Source: Lachnocurva sp029100405 (GTDB taxonomy: Bacteria; Bacillota; Clostridia; Lachnospirales; Lachnospiraceae). Taken from it: a stretch of DNA of 64,000 bases. The position numbers were made by a program, and so were the translations under genes. Below, piece by piece: positions 35,127 to 42,820 of the stretch. A model generated the notes under the pieces. It searched no databases, was not told where the DNA came from, and saw only the letters and a program-made list of their open reading frames with translations. Numbering within the stretch: the stretch's first letter is position 1; each line of letters opens with the position of its first letter. Location of the stretch: assembly GCA_046263755.1 (NCBI GenBank), contig JBJYZC010000007.1:1-64000 (forward strand). The letters are read 5' to 3'.

Positions 35127-36419
35127 TCAGTTCTGCACATGGTGGTGGGCATTGTAGGACCAGTTACTCAAAGGTTCAAAATGATAACCGTTCGCCTGGC
35201 CCCACTCAATGATCCGGCCGATGGCATTTACGGAATAAAGCTTGGTATCATGCTGGAGAACAACGGATGGATGTCCATTGGCAGTATTCTTTGTTACCTG
35301 CGTGATGACATTATTGAAGACGGTATCCGTAGGCAGCGGATTTCCGCCGTCTCCCGAAGAAACATTCCAGTCGAAATAGGTCAGGCCCTTCTCTTCGGCC
35401 TGCTCTGCCAGAGTGGTCATGATACCCGGTGTGTACTTCTTACTGACCAGGTTGGAACTTCCTCCCGGAAAACGGAAGAGGGTACTGCCATGTCCGGTCA
35501 ATTCCTTCAGGACAGCATTCTGCCGGTCGAAATCCGCCCAATAGGCAGCGGTATTTGCATAGATCTTCGCATAATCATGCGAATAGGTATGGATGGCAAC
35601 CGTATGGCCAGCTGCCGCTTCTTTGGCAATCCGGTCTCTGTAATCCGAATTAACCGAAGTCGTAAAGAAGGTAGCCTTAACATTATATTTTGCCAGGGTT
35701 TCCAAGACCTGGTCGGTATAAGGCCCGGGACCGTCATCATAAGTCAGATAGATGGTTTTTTCGTCTCCTGCCCCCGTGGGACCTTCCACCGCTTTCGGCT
35801 TTTCGCTTTCCTTTGGAGCATAGACCACTTTTCGTTCGGCATGGCCTGCATTTCCCGAAGAATCCTTGACGGTATAATAGACTTTGCCATTCTTCTCCCT
35901 GGCTGTTACCTTGGATGTCAGATCGCCGTCATAATCATCTTCTGCCTTGTAACCCTCTTCCTGATAGGGCTGGCCTTCCATGGTCTTAATATCCGGGTTG
36001 TTATAAAGGGTAATGACCGGGGCTTTTCGATCTACGACCTCAACTTTTCGAACGACAGAAGCGTGCGAACGACCATAGGAAGCCTGATAGGTGATCTTAT
36101 AGGTCCCGACTTTCTTCGTATCGACCTTGCCATGTGTATGAACCGGCAGGTCCTTATGAAGAAAGGTAAAAAGGCTGCCGGTCCGGTAAGCCTTGGCGCC
36201 GGGGTCCTTATAATCGGTCGAATAATCGATCTTTTTTGTTGACGGCCCGGAAAGATCGATATGGATCACAGGCCGGTTGACAAGCATCAAAATCAAAAGC
36301 AAAGCCGAAAAAAGGATCAGAAAATAAAAGCAAATCCGTACGGCCCTTTTTCTTCTCTTTCTTCCCTTCATCGGCTTTCCGCCTGATTTCGGATTGGATC
36401 CTGATATGGTCTGATTCAT
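35127..36419 (-). CDS. Membrane-anchored polysaccharide deacetylase with Ig-like domain
   Basis: Probably removes acetyl groups from cell-wall or surface glycan outside the membrane. After a basic N-terminus (KGRKRRKRAVR) comes one transmembrane helix (about 30-52). Next is a DUF5011-type Ig-like domain (about 125-205; KAPVITLYNNP, DDYDGDLTSKV) and a NodB deacetylase domain (about 225-425) with TYDDGPG, HTYSHDY, RFPGG and VLQHD motifs, so metal and catalytic residues look complete. The start at 36419 is used because AAAGGAA lies before it; the frame extends 23 codons farther but across the alaS terminator. About 430 residues. Confidence 0.88.
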   Translation of the reverse strand: MNQTISGSNPKSGGKPMKGRKRRKRAVRICFYFLILFSALLLILMLVNRPVIHIDLSGPSTKKIDYSTDYKDPGAKAYRTGSLFTFLHKDLPVHTHGKVDTKKVGTYKITYQASYGRSHASVVRKVEVVDRKAPVITLYNNPDIKTMEGQPYQEEGYKAEDDYDGDLTSKVTAREKNGKVYYTVKDSSGNAGHAERKVVYAPKESEKPKAVEGPTGAGDEKTIYLTYDDGPGPYTDQVLETLAKYNVKATFFTTSVNSDYRDRIAKEAAAGHTVAIHTYSHDYAKIYANTAAYWADFDRQNAVLKELTGHGSTLFRFPGGSSNLVSKKYTPGIMTTLAEQAEEKGLTYFDWNVSSGDGGNPLPTDTVFNNVITQVTKNTANGHPSVVLQHDTKLYSVNAIGRIIEWGQANGYHFEPLSNWSYNAHHHVQN

Positions 36420-36442
36420 AGTACTATTCCTTTGACACTCCG

Positions 36443-36477
36443 AAAAAAGGGCCGTCTGGACTTGTCCCGGCGGCCTT
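36443..36477 (-). terminator. Terminator after alaS
   Basis: On the minus strand GGCCGCC-GGGAC pairs with GTCC-AGACGGCC, followed by CTTTTTT. It lies eight bases beyond the alaS stop and separates alaS from the deacetylase gene. Confidence 0.8.
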
Positions 36478-36484
36478 ATCATAT

Positions 36485-39136
36485 TCAACCCAGCTGTTCT
36501 GCCAAAGTTTCCTTTGCCTTCTCCAAGGCTGCATCGATTCCTTCCGGTTTCTTGCCGCCGGCCTGAGCCATGTTAGGACGTCCGCCGCCGCCACCGCCGA
36601 CCAGACCGGAAATGGCCTTGATCAGATTGCCTGCATGCGCACCACGTGATACAGCGTCATCGGTAGCCATGGCCAGAAGGTTGACCTTACCGTCTGCTTC
36701 GGAAGCGATCACAATCACACCGGATCCGAGTTTCTCCTTGAAGGAGTCGCCGAGATCCCTAAGCTCCTTGCCGCCGACATTAGGCACATGAACTGCCAGA
36801 AGCTTCACGCCCTTGACATCCTGAACCTGATCCATAACATCACCGGCTGCTGCCTGAGCAGCCTTGGCTTTCAGAGACTCGTTTTCCGACTTCAGAGCTT
36901 TCAATTCTTCCTGCATCTTAACGATCCGCTCGGTAAGTTCTGCCGAAGTTACCTTGGCAGCTTCGCTGGCTTCATGGAGAAGCTTTTCTTCTCCTTCATA
37001 ATATGCCAGGAGACCATCGGATGTGACAGCCTCGATCCGGCGGACTCCGGAACTTACACCGGACTCGGACAGGATCTTAAATGCGCCAAGCTCGCCGGTA
37101 TTGGAAACATGGGTTCCACCGCAAAGCTCTACGGAGAAGTCTCCGATTTTTACGACTCGAACCTTATCGCCATACTTCTCACCGAACAGTGCCATAGCAC
37201 CAGTCTTCTTGGCATCCTCCAAAGACATGACCTCGGTATGTACCGGAAGAGCCTTGGCAATTTCCTCATTGACCAGGTCTTCCACCTTCTTCAGTTCTTC
37301 CCCGGTCATCGCCGAGAAATGCGTGAAGTCAAAACGCAGACGATCTTCCTTATTCTCGGAACCGGCCTGCTGCACATGATCGCCCAGGACCTTCTGCAGA
37401 GCACTCTGTAAGAGATGAGTTGCGGTATGGTTTCTGGAGATCAGATTTCTCCTCTTTTTATCCACAGACAGATGGACCTTGGATCCTACGGTAAGAGAAC
37501 CCTTGGTCATGACGCCGACATGTCCGATCTTGCCGCCCAGAAGATGGATGGTATCCTCAACACGGAATTCTCCATCTTCGTTATAGATACGGCCATGGTC
37601 ACCCAGCTGACCTCCCATGGTGCCATAGAAAGGAGTCTCATCTACAATGATCGTACCCTTCTGGCCCTCGGTCAGGGCATCTACGATCTCAGATTCTGTG
37701 GTCAGAACAGAGATCTTAGAGTCATGGTCCAGATTTGCATTATAACCCACAAAGGTCGATGTGATGGCCGGATCGATCTCCTGGTAAACCGATGCATCGG
37801 TTCCCATGTAGTTGGTTTCCTTCCGGGCATCATGAGCCTGTTTCCTCTGCTTTTCCATGCAGGCCTCAAAGCCGGCCTTGTCATAGGTGAAGCCCTTCTC
37901 TTCCAGGATCTCAGCAGTCAGATCTACAGGGAAACCATAAGTATCATAGAGACGGAAGGCATCCTCACCGGAAAGTTCGGTCTTACCTTCTGCCTTCAGG
38001 GCATCCTCATGCTCGGAAAGCATCTCCAGTCCCTTGTCAATGGTCTTATTGAACTGCTCTTCTTCCTTGGTCAGGACCTTCTTAATGAAAGCGGCCTTCT
38101 CGGCAAGCTCCGGATATCCCATCTTGGAGGATTCGATAACAACGTCAGCCAGTTTTGCCAGGAAGCTTCCCTGAATATCAAGCATTCTGCCATGACGGGC
38201 AGCCCGGCGGATCAGACGGCGGAGAACATAGCCCCGACCCTCATTGGAAGGCAGGATGCCGTCGGATACCATGAAGGTTGCCGAACGGATATGGTCGGTG
38301 ATCAGACGGATCGAGACATCGTCCTTCTCATTTTCCTTATAGGTCTTATGGGCAAGGTCACAGATGGCATTTCGAATGGCTACCATGGTATCGATATCGA
38401 AAACGGACTCCACATCCTGCATCACAACTGCCAGACGCTCGAGGCCCATGCCGGTATCGATATTCTTCTGAGACAGTTCGGTATAACCGCCATGTCCGTC
38501 GCCCTCGAACTGGGTGAAGACATTGTTCCAGATCTCCATGAAGCGGTCGCCTTCGCCGCCAAGAACATCTTCCGGACCATTGCCATACTTCTCACCACGG
38601 TCATAGTGCATCTCCGTGCAGGGACCGCAGGGGCCTGCGCCATGCTCCCAGAAGTTATCGGAAGAGCCGTCGGCATTCCGGCCGATCCGCATGATGTGGT
38701 CGGAAGGAACATTCATCTCGTCGTGCCAGATCTTATATGCTTCATCGTCATCAATATAGATCGTGACGTAAAGTCTCTCAGGATCCAGTTTCAGAACCTC
38801 TGTCAGAAATTCCCAGCTCCAGTGAATGGCTTCGGTCTTGAAATAATCACCGAAGGAGAAATTTCCCAGCATTTCGAAGAAGGTCAGATGACGTTCGGTC
38901 TTACCGACATTCTCGATATCACCGGTTCTTACACACTTCTGGCAGGTGGTAACACGTCTTCTCGGCGGGATTTCCTGGCCCGTGAAATAGGGCTTCAGGG
39001 GAGCCATTCCTGCATTGATCAGGAGAAGGCTGTTGTCATTATGGGGTACCAGGGAAAAGCTCTTCATGACAAGGTGTCCCTTGCTTTCGAAGAAATCCAG
39101 GTACATTTTTCTGAGTTCATTTACTCCGTACTTCAT
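36485..39136 (-). CDS. alaS: Alanyl-tRNA synthetase
   Basis: Charges tRNA-Ala. 883 residues: class II catalytic core with motif 1 region, the GCGP-like GAGPCGPCTEMHYD block, the editing domain with HTATHLL and CGGTHV (Zn-binding, edits Ser/Gly), a coiled coil and the C-Ala domain with a glycine-rich VGGGGGGRP. ATG follows GAGAGG. A clear promoter lies 110 bases upstream. No T-box is visible in that short leader. Confidence 0.97.
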   Translation of the reverse strand: MKYGVNELRKMYLDFFESKGHLVMKSFSLVPHNDNSLLLINAGMAPLKPYFTGQEIPPRRRVTTCQKCVRTGDIENVGKTERHLTFFEMLGNFSFGDYFKTEAIHWSWEFLTEVLKLDPERLYVTIYIDDDEAYKIWHDEMNVPSDHIMRIGRNADGSSDNFWEHGAGPCGPCTEMHYDRGEKYGNGPEDVLGGEGDRFMEIWNNVFTQFEGDGHGGYTELSQKNIDTGMGLERLAVVMQDVESVFDIDTMVAIRNAICDLAHKTYKENEKDDVSIRLITDHIRSATFMVSDGILPSNEGRGYVLRRLIRRAARHGRMLDIQGSFLAKLADVVIESSKMGYPELAEKAAFIKKVLTKEEEQFNKTIDKGLEMLSEHEDALKAEGKTELSGEDAFRLYDTYGFPVDLTAEILEEKGFTYDKAGFEACMEKQRKQAHDARKETNYMGTDASVYQEIDPAITSTFVGYNANLDHDSKISVLTTESEIVDALTEGQKGTIIVDETPFYGTMGGQLGDHGRIYNEDGEFRVEDTIHLLGGKIGHVGVMTKGSLTVGSKVHLSVDKKRRNLISRNHTATHLLQSALQKVLGDHVQQAGSENKEDRLRFDFTHFSAMTGEELKKVEDLVNEEIAKALPVHTEVMSLEDAKKTGAMALFGEKYGDKVRVVKIGDFSVELCGGTHVSNTGELGAFKILSESGVSSGVRRIEAVTSDGLLAYYEGEEKLLHEASEAAKVTSAELTERIVKMQEELKALKSENESLKAKAAQAAAGDVMDQVQDVKGVKLLAVHVPNVGGKELRDLGDSFKEKLGSGVIVIASEADGKVNLLAMATDDAVSRGAHAGNLIKAISGLVGGGGGGRPNMAQAGGKKPEGIDAALEKAKETLAEQLG

Positions 39137-39246
39137 GGATGAAAACCTCTCATGCCAATATGGCCAGTTTTAGGATAAAAATGATTACGCTTGGTTTTTT
39201 CTGTTTCGGAACTCTCGCAATAATCATAGTGATAACAAACGTTTAA

Positions 39247-39275
39247 ATTATAAGAGATTGATCCCGTCTTGTAAA
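39247..39275 (-). promoter_or_regulatory. Promoter of alaS
   Basis: On the minus strand TTTACA is followed after exactly 17 bases by a perfect TATAAT, with the alaS start about 110 bases downstream. Confidence 0.75.
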
Positions 39276-39321
39276 GCTTTCGGGGACTTTCTGTTCAATC
39301 TTCTTTCCTTTCAAAAACCTT

Positions 39322-40107
39322 TTATGAAGGAGATCTCCTGTCATCCGGGATCTCATAGACAATATTCTCCCGGTCGATGGAAACCACCTTATCCGCAAGG
39401 CCTCTCAATTCCGGATCCTCCTTTACGGCCCGGATCTGGCCGTAATCCTGCCAAAGATGCATAGGGAAAACGAGGTCTGCCGGAATATGTCTTAAGAAAT
39501 AGGAAATCCCAAGCCTTGCGCCCTCTCCCAGCCTTCCATCCAGATCCACAAAGGCCAGATCGATATGCTTTTCCTTCAGATGACGAAGCTCCCTCTTGTA
39601 ATTGGCTCCGCTCATCTGGCTGTAAAGTTCGCGCTCCACACCCCAGTTCCACCAGTTCAGATCCCCGGCATGGTAGATCCTGAGACCCTCGCAAGTCACA
39701 AAGTAAGCGACTCCTATGGTATTGGGATTTAAGGTATATATTTCCAGATCCCCGACTTCTAAGTTCTGCCGAACACCCATCTTCCTCACCCGTTTCCGGG
39801 AAGACATGGAAAGACCGTATTTTCTTTTGGTCGAAGCGTCGATCCTCAGATCTCTCGGTAAAATGTAGACCGTGTCTTTTCTTGTCTCGAGCCATTCAAA
39901 GATCTTAGGATCATAGGAATCCTTCTGGCTATTGGTCACAAAGAAGTAAAGTTTCTTGTCCTCCGGCAAAAGAGGCAGATGGCCGTGTAGACGGATCGGG
40001 GGCTGACAGTCCAGAAGGGCCGTGTCAGGAATATAGTCAAAGACCAGAAGGTGGTGGTCTAATTCCACCACAAAACAGTTCTGGTGGACAAAGGTTACTC
40101 TTATCAT
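39322..40107 (-). CDS. Metallo-beta-lactamase-fold protein with degenerate metal motif
   Basis: 261 residues resembling UlaG-like MBL-fold hydrolases: N-terminal VTFVHQNCFVVELD, a central block and HAGDLNWWNW where the fold keeps a metal His-Asp. The hallmark HxHxDH motif that should follow the FF strand reads FFVTNSQKDSYDP: all three His are gone and only the Asp remains. It may have lost hydrolase activity or use a different site. ATG follows GGAGGTACTTTAAAGT. It ends about 180 bases upstream of alaS on the same strand. Confidence 0.7.
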   Translation of the reverse strand: MIRVTFVHQNCFVVELDHHLLVFDYIPDTALLDCQPPIRLHGHLPLLPEDKKLYFFVTNSQKDSYDPKIFEWLETRKDTVYILPRDLRIDASTKRKYGLSMSSRKRVRKMGVRQNLEVGDLEIYTLNPNTIGVAYFVTCEGLRIYHAGDLNWWNWGVERELYSQMSGANYKRELRHLKEKHIDLAFVDLDGRLGEGARLGISYFLRHIPADLVFPMHLWQDYGQIRAVKEDPELRGLADKVVSIDRENIVYEIPDDRRSPS

Positions 40108-40162
40108 ACTTTAAAGTACCTCCAAAACGGGGAAAGTTTTTATTAATTGAATAAAGTAAAAT

Positions 40163-40227
40163 GATCTTACCCATCTTACTCAATCTTATTCATCTTACTC
40201 ATCTTACTCAATCTTACTTATCTTACC
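40163..40227. repeat. 9-10 bp tandem repeat, seven copies
   Basis: ATCTTACTC-type units repeat seven times between the MBL-fold gene and the divergent CLC gene. It is non-coding. Confidence 0.8.
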
Positions 40228-40359
40228 ATGAAAGAGATCTGCCGGGACAGGCACAGACTAAAAAACTTGTATCCCTTTTCTTTTTTATTTATCATAAGAA
40301 ATGAGCGTTATTTACCTTTTGACATTCAGTAAAGTTTCTGCGAGAAAACGAGGCAGTAA

Positions 40360-41628
40360 ATGCAAGAAGAGAAAGAAAAATATACCATGCATCTGAAAAA
40401 CCGCCTGACCATCAGCGGCTTACGGATCCAAAAAATCATCAAATGGACTCTCATTTCCCTACTGGAAGGCCTGGTTCTCGGCCTGATTGGCACCGTCTTC
40501 TATTATGGCATTGCCTGGGCGACAGGATTTCGGCAAAACCATCTCTATGTAGTTCTCCTCCTGCCTTTTGGTGCCATGGTGATTCACTGGCTTTATCATA
40601 TCACGAAAAGAGACAACCCCGGCGGAACCAACCTGGTTCTGGCCTCCATCCGGGATGGACAGAAGATTCCGCTTCGAATGACGCCTCTGATTTTTATTTC
40701 CACGATTTTCTCTCATTTCTGCGGAGCATCGGTCGGAAGAGAGGGAGCAGCCCTCCAGTTGGGAGGCAGCGTCGGAGCTTATATGGCAAAGCTTTTCCAC
40801 CAGAAAGATGACAGCCGGAGAATTATGGTCATTTCCGGTATGGGAGCCGCATTCTCCGCTTTACTGGGGACCCCCCTGTCAGGAGCAGTCTTCGCTATGG
40901 AGATCACTTCTGTCGGCGTCATGTATTATCCTGCTCTTTTACCCAGTGTCATTTCCGCCTTGACCGCTCACAGAGTTGCCCTTCTTCTTCACCAGCCCCT
41001 GCCCAGATATGCGATCGGGAAGGTGCCGGAATTTACTTTTCTTTCCGCATTAAAAATCAGCCTGGTCGGGATCGCTTCCGGTCTGGCTGCTGTTCTTTTC
41101 ATCCTGGCATTAAGAGAAGCCGGGAAATACGCTGGCAGCCTGGTCGGAAATAAATACCTCCGTGCCTTTGTCATCGGCTGTATTCTTCTTGGCCTGACCC
41201 TTCTCACAGGTTTTCTTGAGAAGACGCCTCAGCAATATAACGGGGCAGGCATTGATATGATCGAGCAGGCCATCTTGGGAAATTCCCCCTGGTATGCCTT
41301 TCTCATGAAAATCCTGTTCACAGCGCTCTCTATTGCCGCCGGCTACAAGGGTGGTGAAATTGTTCCTTCCTTCTTCATCGGAGCGACACTGGGCGCTGCC
41401 ATCGGACCACTTCTCGGCTTAAGTCCGGCACTTGCTGCCGCTGCCGGTATGGGGGCTGTCTTCTGTGGTGTCACCAACTGCCCCATGACCGGTCTGGTCT
41501 TCCTCTTTGAACTCTTCGGCTTCAAGGCCATGCCCTTCTTCCTCCTGCCGATCGCCATAAGTTATGTGGCAAGTTCCTACTACAGCTTGTACAAGACGCA
41601 GGACTTCCACTTCAAAAAATACATTTGA
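40360..41628 (+). CDS. CLC family anion antiporter, probably F-/H+ type
   Basis: A 422-residue membrane protein with about ten helices. It has the GREGAALQ motif with the gating Glu, GTPLSGAVFAME and GYKGGEIVPSFFIGATLG. At the anion-selectivity site it has NPGGTNLVL rather than the GSGIP of chloride CLCs. That substitution, and the GYKGGE block, fit the CLC-F fluoride exporters of bacteria, which remove F- from the cytoplasm. This subtype is inferred from memory of the motif. Starts at 40360 or at the ATG nine codons later (GAAAG). No fluoride riboswitch is seen upstream. Confidence 0.8.
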   Translation: MQEEKEKYTMHLKNRLTISGLRIQKIIKWTLISLLEGLVLGLIGTVFYYGIAWATGFRQNHLYVVLLLPFGAMVIHWLYHITKRDNPGGTNLVLASIRDGQKIPLRMTPLIFISTIFSHFCGASVGREGAALQLGGSVGAYMAKLFHQKDDSRRIMVISGMGAAFSALLGTPLSGAVFAMEITSVGVMYYPALLPSVISALTAHRVALLLHQPLPRYAIGKVPEFTFLSALKISLVGIASGLAAVLFILALREAGKYAGSLVGNKYLRAFVIGCILLGLTLLTGFLEKTPQQYNGAGIDMIEQAILGNSPWYAFLMKILFTALSIAAGYKGGEIVPSFFIGATLGAAIGPLLGLSPALAAAAGMGAVFCGVTNCPMTGLVFLFELFGFKAMPFFLLPIAISYVASSYYSLYKTQDFHFKKYI

Positions 41629-41638
41629 TCACAGTGAC

Positions 41639-41681
41639 AAAAAGTCCTGCCACATGGTATGCCGTGTGGCAGGACTTTTTT
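41639..41681 (+). terminator. Strong rho-independent terminator
   Basis: AAAAGTCCTGCCACA pairs perfectly with TGTGGCAGGACTTTT, followed by Ts. It ends the CLC transcript and, on the other strand, may end the LysR transcript. Confidence 0.9.
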
Positions 41682-41723
41682 CACTCATTTCATACATTCA
41701 CCTGATCCGGAAAATATCAGGCC

Positions 41724-42572
41724 TCAGTTCATCCGCAAGGCATTCACAAAATCACGGATCACGGAGTTATTGTCGGCCGGTCTATATTCCATAAAAACCT
41801 TATTCCGGATAGAGAAATCCAGTGACACCAGGATCACTTGATCCAGGCCATGCACAGTTGTCAGGGGAAGGATGGCATATCCCCTCTTCTGCAGGACTTG
41901 CAAGAGCTGATCCATCAGCATCTTCCGGGTCTCGATCTTTGCGATCGGTTCTCCGTAGATGGCCTTCATCTGATCACTCAATGTGGTTTTATACCAATCA
42001 GAATCAGACTTTGTGATAAAGATCTCGTTTTTTAAGATGGCCGAAATACTCTGATACTTCTTCCAGAGATCTCTGTGAATAAAAAGTGCGGACCCGCTTT
42101 CATAGATCTTCGCAGACATAAATTCGCTCGAAGACTCTTGAGCGGAAGAATAGAGGACCGCATCGATGGCGTGACCGGCCAGCTGTTTTTCCAAATTAGA
42201 GAGATTGTCAAAGCTGAAGCTTACCGTGACATCCGGATGATCTTCCTGGAAACTCCGTATTCCGGGGAATTCCAGATACTCCTGCATAGCAATGCCGACA
42301 CGGATCTCCTTCCCGCAATTGCTCCGAATCTCCACGAGAAGCTTTTGATAATCATCTTCAATCTGTCGAAGGCCCCGGTAGAGCTGACGGCCGGACGGCG
42401 TCAGAAAAGCCTTTCTATGCTCCCGGGCGAAGAGATCAAATCCCACCTCTTCTTCCAGGTTGGAAATATACTTGCTCATCGTGGCCTGAGAAATATTACA
42501 CTCATCCGCTGCCTCTGAGAAATTTTCCAGTTCTGCTGCCCGAAGGAAATATCTGATTTTATTTAGATCCAT
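41724..42572 (-). CDS. LysR family transcriptional regulator
   Basis: 282 residues: N-terminal winged helix (MDLNKIRYFLRAAELENFSEAADECNISQ in overlapping parts) and a C-terminal periplasmic-binding-like effector domain (about 88-280). GGGAGGTCCATT precedes ATG. It lies on the same strand as, and downstream of, the alpha-galactosidase gene, so control of galactoside use is possible but unproven. The effector is unknown. Confidence 0.88.
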   Translation of the reverse strand: MDLNKIRYFLRAAELENFSEAADECNISQATMSKYISNLEEEVGFDLFAREHRKAFLTPSGRQLYRGLRQIEDDYQKLLVEIRSNCGKEIRVGIAMQEYLEFPGIRSFQEDHPDVTVSFSFDNLSNLEKQLAGHAIDAVLYSSAQESSSEFMSAKIYESGSALFIHRDLWKKYQSISAILKNEIFITKSDSDWYKTTLSDQMKAIYGEPIAKIETRKMLMDQLLQVLQKRGYAILPLTTVHGLDQVILVSLDFSIRNKVFMEYRPADNNSVIRDFVNALRMN

Positions 42573-42707
42573 AATGGACCTCCCCTACCTGCAAAATTGA
42601 TTCTTCTCATATGTTGCAATCATTCAAAGTTTGAATATAATCTATCGAATATTATATCATTCCACCATAAAAAAGAGGGAAACCTTGAAAAAACTCGAGG
42701 AAATGTG

Positions 42708-42762
42708 CTTTTCAGTTCTTTTTTCAGTTCTTTTTTTCAGTCCTTTTTTCAGTTCTTATTTC
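42708..42762. repeat. 12-13 bp T-rich tandem repeat
   Basis: Four copies of a TTTTCAGTTCT-like unit lie between the LysR and alpha-galactosidase genes. It is non-coding. Confidence 0.7.
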
Positions 42763-42820
42763 GTTTCGGTTTCTGAAGACAAGGGGCTGTCCTACTGATT
42801 TCCTGCAGTTACTTTAAGCT

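Noticed and set aside
35127..36488. Deacetylase start at 36488 overlapping the alaS stop
   Set aside because: It would read through the alaS terminator; the ATG at 36419 lies after it with AAAGGAA.
39137..39246. T-box for alaS
   Set aside because: Leader is only about 110 bases and no GGTGG-ACC core is present.
40230..40359. Fluoride riboswitch before the CLC gene
   Set aside because: No GG-GATGG...CTCC-like conserved motif could be recognised by eye.
41639..41681. tRNA- or sRNA-like hairpin
   Set aside because: It is a plain terminator stem with T run directly after the CLC gene.
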